In this document: one piece after another, positions 24,547 to 32,940 of the stretch
Layout of the letters: each line of letters starts with the position of its first letter
Position numbering within the stretch: the first letter of the stretch is position 1
Translations under genes and position numbers: made by a program
Assembly (NCBI GenBank): GCA_964427505.1
Contig: CAYRUO010000008.1
Span: 42,022 to 106,021 of the forward strand
Reading direction: 5' to 3'
Length of the DNA: 64,000 bases
Source of the DNA: Thermanaerothrix sp034436175
Lineage (GTDB): Bacteria; Chloroflexota; Anaerolineae; Anaerolineales; Anaerolineaceae
The notes under the pieces: generated by a model
Told to the model about the DNA's origin: nothing
What the model saw: the letters and a program-made list of their open reading frames with translations, nothing else
Database searches by the model: none

Positions 24547-27500
24547 TTATCCTTCCGACTTTGGGGGTGAAACCTGTAAGGTTGTCCTTAATTCAGACAG
24601 ATATTGGCGCAATTTTGGCAGTGTCTCTGCAATGGCTTCGATCAGAGCAGGTGCGCCTTGGAGGTGGTTTTGGCGCGCCATCTGCTCTAATTGGGTGCAG
24701 TATGTGACCAAGTTAGCGGCCTCAAAATTAGCGGCAACGCCCTTGAGATTGTGGGCTAAGAACCTGATGGCAGCCGCATCGTTCTTCTGGGCTGCCTGTC
24801 GTAGTTCTTTAACTTTTTGCGCTGTTTGCTCGACAAAGGCTTCAAACATCTCGATAAAGAACGCAGTTTCGTGACCGAAGCGGGGGAGAATACTCTCCAG
24901 ATATTGGGGATGGCCTAATGGAAAGCGTTGGCCGGTTGGAGATGCTGTGTCGGGCTGGGATGGAGGGGGCGAAGGATGAAGAATATCCGTGGTAGCCCTT
25001 TCCGGAATGGCGAGATGTGAAGCCAACACCGCCTTGTCCGGTTCGGCTTCGGCGTGGACGTGGGTGAGCCAGCGTGAGACGGTCTCGTAAAGTTGAGTGG
25101 GTTTTAGGGGCTTGGCAAGGTAATCATCCATCCCGCAGGCCAGGCAACGTTGAATGTCTTCACGGAAGGCGTGCGCCGTCATGGCAATGATGGGGGTGTG
25201 ACACGTATTCCCCTCAAGTTCCCGGATGCGCAGGGTGGTCTCAAAGCCATCCATAATCGGCATTTGCACATCCATCAGAATCAGATCATAGGTTTTACGG
25301 CGAATGGCGTCCAAAGCCTGGGCGCCGTTTTCGGCGGTGTCAACGTGAAAGCCAACTTTGGTTAGTAGATTTACCACTACTTTGGTGTTGATGGGGTTGT
25401 CTTCAACCAGGAGAATGGATTTGGCCTGCGACAATCGTGAAGGTTCGGGGGCAATGGGAGCCGAGGGAATTTTTACCGGTTGTGGGCTAAAGAGTGTGAG
25501 TAGAGTCTGATAAAGGGCTTGAAGACGGATAGGCTTTAGCAACACCCCCTGACACTGCAAACTTTGTACTTGAGCCCGGGTATAGGTGCGGTTAAGCGGT
25601 GTGACCAAAACAATCGGCAGGTCGCGTAAAGGTTGTGCGGCGCGCAAGCGTGCAATTAGCGCGTCCCCTTCTGTTTCAAGAAAGCGGGTATCCAGGAAAA
25701 GAAGATCGTAGGGTTCTTGAGATTGACTTCTTTGGATTAGTAAGCGTATCCCTTCCTCAGGGTTGCGGGCAGTGGTGATCTGCCAGCCAAGCGCGCCAAT
25801 GATTTCTGAGAGAAGCAGGCGGTTATGCGTATTACCTTCGACAACTAAGAGACGCTGTGGGGGCAAGGCTGTTAACGCAGGGGGAGGCAACTCATAGGCT
25901 ACATCCTGCTTGGGCAGGGTCAAGTTGAACGAAAAGACGCTGCCACGATTGGGTTCACTAATGAGGGAGATCTTGCCCCCCATCAGTTCAACCAGTTGGG
26001 CGGAGATGGCCAGCCCCAAGCCGGTGCCCCCATATCGCCGCGTAGTGGACATATCGGCCTGGGTGAAACGATCGAATATTGCCGCCTGCCGTTCAGGGGG
26101 AATGCCGATCCCCGTATCTTGGACCGAAAAGGTGAGGGTGGCGTGGGTGGGGGTCTCGGATATTCGCTTAACGCGCATCACGATTTCCCCTTTTTCGGTG
26201 AACTTAACCGCGTTGCCTACCAAATTGGTCAGGACTTGGCGCAGGCGGTTGGCATCGCCACGCAATAAAGTGGGCACATCAGGGGGAATATGGCAGACCA
26301 ATTCTAGGTTTTTGCTGGCAGCGCGTTGAGCAAGGGTGCTGGCTACCCCTTCCATGACCGTGCGAACATTGAAATCCTCGATCTCTAATTCCATCCGCCC
26401 GGCTTCGATTTTAGAGAGATCCAGGATATCGTTAAGCAGGGTTAGGAGACTCTCAGCACTTTCCAGCGCGGCTCTTAAGTATTCGGCCTGTTCGGGAGAA
26501 AGATCGCTTTCCAAAGCCAGGTTGAGCATGCCGATGATGCCGTTGAGTGGGGTGCGAATCTCATGGCTCATGTTGGCCAGGAATTCGCTTTTGGCTAAGT
26601 CGGCTTCTTCGGCTTTGCGGCGAGCGCGTACCAATTCGGTTATGTCGTGGTAAAGGGCGAGGAAACCCAGCGTTTGACCGTGGACGATAACCGGAACACC
26701 GAAAATCTCCACGTCAATCAATTGCCCGCTTTTCGTAATACACCGCGATACGCTGTGATAGACTTCCCCTCGTTGCATGCTACGGTTGAATTCCTGAGGG
26801 GTGTGCCGATACGCCTCAGGGGTAATGAGTTGGTCCAGATGGCCCCCTAATACCTCAATTTGCGTATAGCCGAAGAGACGCTCAAAGGCGGGGTTGCATG
26901 CGACCACAGCCCCATCCAGGGCTAAGGTTACGATGGCGACCGGGCTGTTCTGAAAGATGCCTTCAAAGTACTGCTTCTGGCGCTGTATTTCGGCTTCGGC
27001 GCGGCGATGTTGCTCGATATCGCGAAAGATAAAAACTTGACCTTGGGTATTATCTTCAAGTTGGAAAGGGTGGGCAGTTATTTCGAACCAGCCATATTGA
27101 GAAGGCATTGAGAGGGGAAGGTGGGACGAACTTGGAGTGCGAAACGCCTCGACGACACCGGGAAAATAGGCATCCATTGCCTGCCCAATGATGGTTGTAT
27201 AAGGTTGTTTGAGCCGGAGCGTTGCCGCGTGGTTACAGCGAATAATTTTTCCATTTGAATCGGTAAGGATGATGGGATCGGGAATAGCATCAAAGGTAGT
27301 TTCCCACTCGCGTTTGGCACGGCTGATGATGGTTTCGGCCTGATGGCGTTCCAGGATTTCGCGTTGGGCTTGTTCTTTGATGGCGTGTAGTTCTGCCGTT
27401 CGTTCGCTAAGCGCGATAGAAAGGGCATGGGCATGACGATTCACGCGGTTCAAATCATGCCCGGCTTTGAACAGGGTTACGCTTGTGAGGATGGCAAGCC

Positions 27501-27714
27501 CATCTATGAGCCAAAGCCATGGTATTTCGACCTGAATTTGAAAAAATGTGGAGAATGTAAAAGGAAGCCGACGCAAGGAAAGTAAGAGCCAGGTGACCAT
27601 GATGGGCAGGCTCAAGACCAGCCAACCGGCAATTTGAAGCCAACGAGGCAGCCAAGGTGAAGAGGGTGGCTGATGGGAGCGGGTGGTGGGAGGGGTGGGG
27701 GTAAACGGTAGCAT
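24547..27714 (-). CDS. Hybrid histidine kinase (PAS-PAS-HisKA-HATPase-REC-REC-Hpt)
   Basis: 1055-residue membrane sensor. Two membrane helices (about 25-50 and 62-84) and a coiled coil lead into two PAS domains (135-240 and 245-360). Then come HisKA with phospho-acceptor H384 (SHEIRTPLNG), a HATPase with N, G1 (DTGIGIP) and G2 (GTGLGLAI) boxes, a first receiver with D675 and K727 but only one of the two N-terminal acidic residues, a full second receiver (D815, K868), and a C-terminal Hpt domain with H988 (AHNLKG). A phosphorelay kinase. It is followed by the REC-CpaE gene and is divergent from kimA. The sensed signal is unknown. Confidence 0.93.
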   Translation of the reverse strand: MLPFTPTPPTTRSHQPPSSPWLPRWLQIAGWLVLSLPIMVTWLLLSLRRLPFTFSTFFQIQVEIPWLWLIDGLAILTSVTLFKAGHDLNRVNRHAHALSIALSERTAELHAIKEQAQREILERHQAETIISRAKREWETTFDAIPDPIILTDSNGKIIRCNHAATLRLKQPYTTIIGQAMDAYFPGVVEAFRTPSSSHLPLSMPSQYGWFEITAHPFQLEDNTQGQVFIFRDIEQHRRAEAEIQRQKQYFEGIFQNSPVAIVTLALDGAVVACNPAFERLFGYTQIEVLGGHLDQLITPEAYRHTPQEFNRSMQRGEVYHSVSRCITKSGQLIDVEIFGVPVIVHGQTLGFLALYHDITELVRARRKAEEADLAKSEFLANMSHEIRTPLNGIIGMLNLALESDLSPEQAEYLRAALESAESLLTLLNDILDLSKIEAGRMELEIEDFNVRTVMEGVASTLAQRAASKNLELVCHIPPDVPTLLRGDANRLRQVLTNLVGNAVKFTEKGEIVMRVKRISETPTHATLTFSVQDTGIGIPPERQAAIFDRFTQADMSTTRRYGGTGLGLAISAQLVELMGGKISLISEPNRGSVFSFNLTLPKQDVAYELPPPALTALPPQRLLVVEGNTHNRLLLSEIIGALGWQITTARNPEEGIRLLIQRSQSQEPYDLLFLDTRFLETEGDALIARLRAAQPLRDLPIVLVTPLNRTYTRAQVQSLQCQGVLLKPIRLQALYQTLLTLFSPQPVKIPSAPIAPEPSRLSQAKSILLVEDNPINTKVVVNLLTKVGFHVDTAENGAQALDAIRRKTYDLILMDVQMPIMDGFETTLRIRELEGNTCHTPIIAMTAHAFREDIQRCLACGMDDYLAKPLKPTQLYETVSRWLTHVHAEAEPDKAVLASHLAIPERATTDILHPSPPPSQPDTASPTGQRFPLGHPQYLESILPRFGHETAFFIEMFEAFVEQTAQKVKELRQAAQKNDAAAIRFLAHNLKGVAANFEAANLVTYCTQLEQMARQNHLQGAPALIEAIAETLPKLRQYLSELRTTLQVSPPKSEG

Positions 27715-27859
27715 CGCCAGGGAGCGTTAATATCTTGGCCAAAGGAGAAAGGCAATCGCTTGTGCGAGTTAAGGGGGAAAAGAGCGTGAAATTGCGTTGT
27801 GAACCCCCGCTCGATGCAGGCGCCATAGGATAAATCGGCTTTTCTCTCTCATATTATAA

Positions 27860-27888
27860 TTGACGCGGTAATCAAATGCTTGTATAAT
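27860..27888 (+). promoter_or_regulatory. Promoter of the potassium uptake locus
   Basis: TTGACG (27860-27865), a 17-bp spacer and a perfect TATAAT (27883-27888), 47 bases before the kimA ATG. The leader of about 40 bases is too short for a c-di-AMP riboswitch of the kind found before kimA in Bacillus. A minus-strand TATAAT at 27853-27858 may serve the divergent kinase. The rest of the 220-base gap shows nothing. Confidence 0.75.
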
Positions 27889-27934
27889 CCAGGGCTTTGT
27901 CGGACTGTGATAGCAGGAGGCCCAAAGGGGTTCT

Positions 27935-29875
27935 ATGAACATTGAAGGTCGTGGTAGTACAACGATTGTGCACCGCGAGACAGAATACAAGCCACCGCGT
28001 TCCTGGCGCACCTGGCTGATCGGTCGTCCTCTGCCCACTGCAGATGCTCCCCACCAAACCATCGGCAAGTTCATCGGCCTGGCAGTATTTGCTTCGGATG
28101 CATTGTCCTCGACGGCTTATGCCACCCAGGAAATGTTGGTCATCCTGGCCGTACTGGGGACGATGGCTTATGGGTATGTTTTCCCACTCTCGTTGGCGAT
28201 TGTTGTCCTTTTGGCCATTGTTACCCTTTCCTATGAACAAACCATCCACGCTTATCCCAATGGTGGTGGCGCTTACATCGTTTCTCGTGAAAACTTGGGC
28301 ACCTGGCCGGCTCGTGTTGCCGGTGCTGCCCTGTTAACCGACTATATCCTGACAGTTGCGGTTTCGGTTTCTTCAGGTGTCGCCCAAATTGTTTCTGCTT
28401 ACCCCCCGCTTTTCCCGTGGCGGGTTTGGATCTCGGTTGGTTTTATTCTCTTCATTATGGTGATTAACTTGAGGGGGGTGAAAGAATCGGGAGCAACCTT
28501 TGCTATTCCCACCTATTACTTTATTGTGACAATGTATCTCACGGTTGGGGTGGGATTGTTTCGCTATTTAACAGGGTCATTAGGCGTGGTGCAGAACCCG
28601 CCCCCGCTCGAGGTGTTGCATTTAGGGGAAGGTTTCTCGATATTCCTTCTTTTGCGAGCCTTTGCTAGTGGGACGGCAGCCCTCACCGGTGTCGAAGCGA
28701 TATCCAATGGTATCCCTGCCTTTAAAGAGCCGCGCTCGCATAATGCAGGCATTACCCTAATTATCATGTCTACCATTTTGGGATCGCTTCTCTTGGGAAT
28801 TTCGTTCCTGAGCGCCCACATCCAAGCCGTGCCCTCGGAGGTGGAAACAGTTATCTCGCAGTTGGCGCGCACGGCTTATGGGGAACGGGGTTTCTTTTAT
28901 TTTGCCACCATTACAGCCACGACGGTGATCTTGATCTTGGCGGCCAACACGGCGTTTGCGGATTTTCCACGGCTTAGTGCTTTTATGGCCAAGGACAGCC
29001 TACTGCCGCGCCAGATGACCTTCCGCGGTAGCCGTTTGGTATACTCACGCGGAATCGTCACCTTAGCCATCCTGGCCTCTCTGCTGATCATTGTTTTTAA
29101 CGCCAGTGTGACACGTTTGATTCCCCTTTATGCAATTGGTGTGTTCCTCTCGTTTACCCTCTCACAGGCGGGAATGGCACATCGTTGGTGGAAGGTGGGG
29201 CATCTTAAGCCGGGTGAAGAGATCCAAGAACGCAGTTCCACGCTGCGCTATGATCCTACCTGGCAGATTAAGATGGTCATCAATGGCTTTGGGGCGTTCT
29301 GCACCGGGGTGGTGATGATCATCTTTGCCGTAACCAAATTTGCCGATGGCGCCTGGATTGTGGTGCTGGTGATCCCCAGCCTGGTGGCGATGTTCACCGC
29401 AATTGAAACCCATTACCGCCATGTGGCACAGCGCCTGTCGTTGGAGCATTACGGAGCGCCGCCGCGGATTGCGCGTCATCGCATTATTCTGCCTATTTCC
29501 GGTGTTCATCGCGGTACCTTGGCAGCGTTGCGGTATGCGCGGACGCTCTCGGATGATATTACCGCCGTGCATGTATCTATAGATCCTGAAGAAGCCGAGA
29601 AGGTGCGCCGTAAGTGGGAAGTATGGGGGGATGGGGTACGCTTGGTAGTGTTGGAATCCCCCTATCGCCTCTACATTGAGCCTTTGCTAGAGTATATTGA
29701 TGAAGTACACCGCCAACGCCAACCTAACGAAGTCATCACCGTGGTGGTGCCGGAATTTGTCTCGCATCATTGGTGGAGCGGTATACTCCATGCCCGGGCG
29801 GCGGTAACTCTGCGTGCGGCTTTGCTCTTTCACAAAGATCTGGTTATCACCAGCGTGCCCTATCAAATTGATTGA
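27935..29875 (+). CDS. kimA: APC-superfamily potassium importer (KimA-like)
   Basis: 646 residues, about 12 membrane helices up to residue 480, then a soluble C-terminal domain of about 150 residues. KimA-family signatures: FASDALSSTAYATQE in the first helix region, YPNGGGAYIVSRENLG, and a GTAALTGVEAISNGIPAF stretch. Characterised KimA is a high-affinity, proton-coupled potassium importer inhibited by c-di-AMP. Two RCK proteins follow in the same direction, supporting a potassium role. A related APC amino acid transporter is the alternative. Confidence 0.85.
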   Translation: MNIEGRGSTTIVHRETEYKPPRSWRTWLIGRPLPTADAPHQTIGKFIGLAVFASDALSSTAYATQEMLVILAVLGTMAYGYVFPLSLAIVVLLAIVTLSYEQTIHAYPNGGGAYIVSRENLGTWPARVAGAALLTDYILTVAVSVSSGVAQIVSAYPPLFPWRVWISVGFILFIMVINLRGVKESGATFAIPTYYFIVTMYLTVGVGLFRYLTGSLGVVQNPPPLEVLHLGEGFSIFLLLRAFASGTAALTGVEAISNGIPAFKEPRSHNAGITLIIMSTILGSLLLGISFLSAHIQAVPSEVETVISQLARTAYGERGFFYFATITATTVILILAANTAFADFPRLSAFMAKDSLLPRQMTFRGSRLVYSRGIVTLAILASLLIIVFNASVTRLIPLYAIGVFLSFTLSQAGMAHRWWKVGHLKPGEEIQERSSTLRYDPTWQIKMVINGFGAFCTGVVMIIFAVTKFADGAWIVVLVIPSLVAMFTAIETHYRHVAQRLSLEHYGAPPRIARHRIILPISGVHRGTLAALRYARTLSDDITAVHVSIDPEEAEKVRRKWEVWGDGVRLVVLESPYRLYIEPLLEYIDEVHRQRQPNEVITVVVPEFVSHHWWSGILHARAAVTLRAALLFHKDLVITSVPYQID

Positions 29876-29899
29876 GGTCTCCGGGGAGGTTAGGACTGG

Positions 29900-30556
29900 A
29901 TGGATATCATTGTTGTGGGATGTGGTCGGTTGGGTTCGCAATTGGCCTATCGTCTGTTTAAGGCCGGTCATGAGGTAGCGGTCGTTGATTCCAACCCGCA
30001 AGCCTTTAATAATTTGCCGCCCGATTTCAGCGGGCGATTGCACGAAGGTGATGCCATGGGACAAGATGTGCTGATGCGGGCAGGAATCGAAAAAGCCCAT
30101 GCGTTGGCGGCAGTAACCAATTCCGATCCGCTGAATGCCGTGGTAGGGCATATCGCGCGCTCAGTCTATCATGTTCCACATGTCGTGGTGCGTAACTATG
30201 ACCCACACTTTCGTCCGATTTTTGAGGCGTTTGGCCTGCAAACGGTGAGTTCAACCTCGTGGGGGGCGCAACGCATTGAGGAATTGATCGCGGGGGGCGA
30301 TATTCGAGCAGTGTTTTCTGCCGGTAATGGCGAGGTGGAAATTTACGAAGTGGACATCCCCGAAGCGTGGAACGGTCATCCGATTAAGGAACTCGTTCCC
30401 TCGAAAGAGTGCATTCTTGTAGCACTCAGCCGAGCGGGGCGAGCATTCCTTCCGGCTCCGGAATTTGCTTTGATGACCGGTGATGTGTTGGTTGTTGGTG
30501 CAACGTTTGAAGGGATCACGGCCCTGCGTAAGACGTTACAAGAAGGGACGAGGTGA
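29900..30556 (+). CDS. RCK (TrkA-type) potassium regulatory protein 1
   Basis: 218 residues: an RCK_N Rossmann domain (VVGCGRLGSQLAYRL at the N-terminus, acidic D30 after strand 2 for NAD(H)/nucleotide) and an RCK_C domain from about residue 140 (VEIYEVDIPEAWNGHPIKEL). Such proteins bind nucleotides, and sometimes c-di-AMP through RCK_C, and gate potassium transporters. It lies 24 bases after kimA and 4 bases before a second RCK gene. Confidence 0.88.
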   Translation: MDIIVVGCGRLGSQLAYRLFKAGHEVAVVDSNPQAFNNLPPDFSGRLHEGDAMGQDVLMRAGIEKAHALAAVTNSDPLNAVVGHIARSVYHVPHVVVRNYDPHFRPIFEAFGLQTVSSTSWGAQRIEELIAGGDIRAVFSAGNGEVEIYEVDIPEAWNGHPIKELVPSKECILVALSRAGRAFLPAPEFALMTGDVLVVGATFEGITALRKTLQEGTR

Positions 30557-30560
30557 GGTT

Positions 30561-31235
30561 ATGTTTGTCATCATTGCGGGTGGCGGTCGTACTGGGGCAC
30601 AACTGGCGCGCATTTTAGTCAGCCAGAACCATAAAGTGCATTTAATTGAGCATCGCAAAGAGGTCTTAGCGCGTATCCACCGCGAATTGCCGACCGAGGT
30701 GGTTTACGAAGGCAATCCGATTGAGCCGTGGGTATTGGAACAAGCCGGGATTCGCGAAGCCGATGTGCTGGCGGCGTGCACGCAATCTGATGAGGTCAAT
30801 CTGACGCTGTGTTATTTTGCCCGCTGCCGCTATCAGGTGCCGCGCACGATCGCTCGAATTAACAATCCCCATAATGCCTGGCTGTTTGATGAAAAGTTCC
30901 ATGTGGATGTAGCCGTAAACCAGGCTGAAATCATGGCGGCGATCATCGAAGAAGAAATGTCCTTGGGGGATATGCTGACGCTGTTGAAATTGCGCCGTGG
31001 CCATTACTCGCTCGTAGAAGAGAAGATCCTGCCGGGTGCAAAGGTGATCGGGATACCGATTAAAGATTTGAAATTACCCGAGCATTGTGTGATTGCAGCC
31101 ATTATTCGCAACGGCGAGGTGATTGTGCCACGCGGGGTAACCGCCATTGAACCCGGGGATGAAATTCTGGCGGTGATTGATCACGAAGGGGCGAAACAAT
31201 TGGCCGAATTGCTCTCCCCGCCTGAAGAAACCTGA
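30561..31235 (+). CDS. RCK (TrkA-type) potassium regulatory protein 2
   Basis: 224 residues from the ATG at 30561, which follows GAGGTGAGG; a longer ORF start inside the preceding gene is rejected. The Rossmann motif is IIAGGGRTGAQLARIL with E at the end of strand 2, and an RCK_C domain starts near residue 135. Its sequence differs from the first RCK gene, so the two probably form a heteromeric ring with separate ligand sensing. Confidence 0.88.
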   Translation: MFVIIAGGGRTGAQLARILVSQNHKVHLIEHRKEVLARIHRELPTEVVYEGNPIEPWVLEQAGIREADVLAACTQSDEVNLTLCYFARCRYQVPRTIARINNPHNAWLFDEKFHVDVAVNQAEIMAAIIEEEMSLGDMLTLLKLRRGHYSLVEEKILPGAKVIGIPIKDLKLPEHCVIAAIIRNGEVIVPRGVTAIEPGDEILAVIDHEGAKQLAELLSPPEET

Positions 31236-31253
31236 CCCCAACTAAGCAGTGGC

Positions 31254-31281
31254 TTGACATTCCCCTGGCCAGGATTAAATA
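31254..31281 (+). promoter_or_regulatory. Candidate promoter of the first plsY gene
   Basis: A perfect TTGACA (31254-31259) followed by an AT-rich TTAAATATAGT stretch at 15-20 bp. The exact -10 hexamer is unclear. Confidence 0.5.
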
Positions 31282-31301
31282 TAGTAAGTGAGGAGGTTAT
31301 T

Positions 31302-31925
31302 ATGATGGCCGGGGCGATTCTCTTGGTAGCGGCATATTTGATCGGCTCTATCCCCACCGCAGTGCTACTTTCCCGGGCGGTGCTGGGCAAGGATATTCGT
31401 TACTTGGGGGATGGAAATATGGGGTCGCGCAACGTGGCCCGGGTGATGGGATGGCGTTACGGCCTGATCGTCTTCACGGTGGATTTTAGTAAAGGCATCC
31501 TGGCCGTGCTTTTAGTGCGAGAGTTGGGCTATCCGCTCGAATGGCAGTTACTGGCGGCAGGCTGTGCGGTGTTGGGTCATGATTTTCCGGTGTTTGCTGG
31601 CTTCCGTGGCGGTCAGGGACTAGCCACGATATTGGGCATCCTCTTTATTTTGTTGCCAGCAGAATTTCTTGGGGCGCTAGTCGCCTTTTTAGCGGTTTAT
31701 GCGTTCTCGCATCATCTCGATCTTAGCGTTGGGATTGGGATCGGGTTATTAATCTCGTTCGCGTTGGTGCTTAAAGAGCCGCCAGTGGTCATTCTGGCTT
31801 CTGTGCTCATGGTCCTAACGATCCCATTCAAGAAGTATGTGATTGATCGCTCTCACCGTGCCAGGGTTCAAGCCCAAGTTAAGGATGAGCCCGATAAGGC
31901 TCACTGCCATTTACCAAAAACCTAG
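31302..31925 (+). CDS. plsY: PlsY-like glycerol-3-phosphate acyltransferase, copy 1
   Basis: Membrane acyltransferase that moves an acyl group from acyl-phosphate to glycerol-3-phosphate, the first step of phospholipid synthesis. About 207 residues with 5-6 membrane helices. PlsY motifs are present with changes: motif 1 ends GDGNMGSRNVAR (usual GSGNxGxTN), motif 2 is GHDFPVFAGFRGGQGLAT (usual FKGGKG). The ATG at 31302 is chosen because AGGAGG lies 5 bases before it. The start shown by the longest frame would overlap the promoter. A second PlsY-like gene lies at 39.5 kb. Confidence 0.82.
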   Translation: MMAGAILLVAAYLIGSIPTAVLLSRAVLGKDIRYLGDGNMGSRNVARVMGWRYGLIVFTVDFSKGILAVLLVRELGYPLEWQLLAAGCAVLGHDFPVFAGFRGGQGLATILGILFILLPAEFLGALVAFLAVYAFSHHLDLSVGIGIGLLISFALVLKEPPVVILASVLMVLTIPFKKYVIDRSHRARVQAQVKDEPDKAHCHLPKT

Positions 31926-31968
31926 CGAATTGGCTCACCGGGGAATGAATGGAAATGAAGGGAGTCAT

Positions 31969-31995
31969 TTGCCCAACCCGATTTTAGGGTATAAT
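31969..31995 (+). promoter_or_regulatory. Promoter of the rpmH-rnpA block
   Basis: TTGCCC (31969-31974), a 15-bp spacer and a perfect TATAAT (31990-31995), 49 bases before the rpmH ATG. Confidence 0.5.
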
Positions 31996-32043
31996 TCACC
32001 TTTGCTGAATTGAGCCCAATAAAAGGTGTGAGGTGATATAGCA

Positions 32044-32214
32044 ATGCCGAAGCGTACGTATCAACCCAAAATTCGTCGCCGGGTGAGAGTGCACGGTTTC
32101 CGTGCCCGCATGGCCACGGCAGATGGGCGCAAGGTGCTGAAGCGACGCCGTCTCAAAGGGCGCTATCGCGTCACGGTCACCATGAATGCGCACGTTAAAA
32201 AGATTCGGTGGTAG
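32044..32214 (+). CDS. rpmH: 50S ribosomal protein L34
   Basis: Small basic protein of the large subunit. 56 residues, starting MPKRTYQPKIRRR with the family core GFRARMATADGRKVLKRRR. L34 usually ends soon after RRxKGR (44-47 residues). This one continues for about 14 residues (VTVTMNAHVKKIRW). AGGTGAT lies before the ATG. It precedes rnpA in the conserved rpmH-rnpA-yidD-yidC order. dnaA is not on its other side. Confidence 0.93.
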   Translation: MPKRTYQPKIRRRVRVHGFRARMATADGRKVLKRRRLKGRYRVTVTMNAHVKKIRW

Positions 32215-32274
32215 TTGTTGATCGGATTTCAATGGTTCCGGCTCTGCTGGCACCACCTGTGAACGGGTGTATGG

Positions 32275-32661
32275 GTGAAGCGCAAGCACCGATTGAAGCG
32301 CGCCAGCGATTTCAAACGCGTTCGAGCCGAAGGGAAATCTCTTGGGCATCCGTTAATGGCGCTGGCGTTTGTTCCCAATGGGTTGCCGTATTCACGGGTT
32401 GCCGTTGTGGCCGGACGCAGCGTGGGCAAGGCTGTTCGGCGCAATCGAGCCAAACGACGGCTAAGGGCTTGCGTCGAGCAGCTTTTCCCACATATCCAAC
32501 CAGGATGGGATATGATCGTGTATGCCCGCCCAGGTGTGATTGAAGCACCTTTTGGCGCCCTTTTAGAGACGATGGGGCATTTGCTCCGGCGGGGTGGCCT
32601 GTGGCAGGCTTTACCTGTGCAAGAATCGGTTGAATCGGATCATGAACGATTATCCGAATGA
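32275..32661 (+). CDS. rnpA: Ribonuclease P protein component
   Basis: Protein subunit of RNase P, which matures tRNA 5' ends with the catalytic RNA. 128 residues with a GTG start, N-terminal KRKHRLKRASDFKRV and the RNP motif GKAVRRNRAKRRLR in the central helix. It lies 61 bases after rpmH and its end overlaps yidD by 20 bases. Confidence 0.95.
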   Translation: MKRKHRLKRASDFKRVRAEGKSLGHPLMALAFVPNGLPYSRVAVVAGRSVGKAVRRNRAKRRLRACVEQLFPHIQPGWDMIVYARPGVIEAPFGALLETMGHLLRRGGLWQALPVQESVESDHERLSE

Positions 32662-32914
32662 ACCCCGGTTGCGGGATTTGCCGCTGAACCTCTTTACGCT
32701 ACCGCGATGGCTATTGTTGGCCTTGATTCGGCTATATCAAATGGTCGTTTCGCCTGCGTTACCGCCAAATACATGTCGCTTTTACCCCACCTGTTCCCAC
32801 TATGGGTATCAGGCGATTTACAAGCATGGGGTTATTAAAGGTGCGCTTTTGGCGGTATGGCGGGTTTTGCGGTGCAATCCGTTCAATCCGGGCGGTTATG
32901 ACCCGGTACCATGA
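32642..32914 (+). CDS. yidD: Membrane protein insertion efficiency factor YidD
   Basis: 90 residues from the ATG at 32642, inside the rnpA end. It has the YidD pattern: amphipathic helix LLLALIRLYQMVVSP, then CRFYPTCSHYGYQAIYKHG and RVLRCNPFNPGGYDPVP, with conserved cysteines. Works at the inner membrane with YidC. Confidence 0.93.
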   Translation: MNDYPNEPRLRDLPLNLFTLPRWLLLALIRLYQMVVSPALPPNTCRFYPTCSHYGYQAIYKHGVIKGALLAVWRVLRCNPFNPGGYDPVP

Positions 32915-32940
32915 TGATTTTCAACGTAGGGATAAAATCA

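Noticed and set aside
27889..27934. c-di-AMP (ydaO) riboswitch before kimA
   Set aside because: The leader after the predicted start site is only about 40 bases, far too short.
30480..30560. Longer form of the second RCK protein starting inside the first
   Set aside because: The ATG at 30561 has a clear ribosome site and begins directly with the Rossmann strand.
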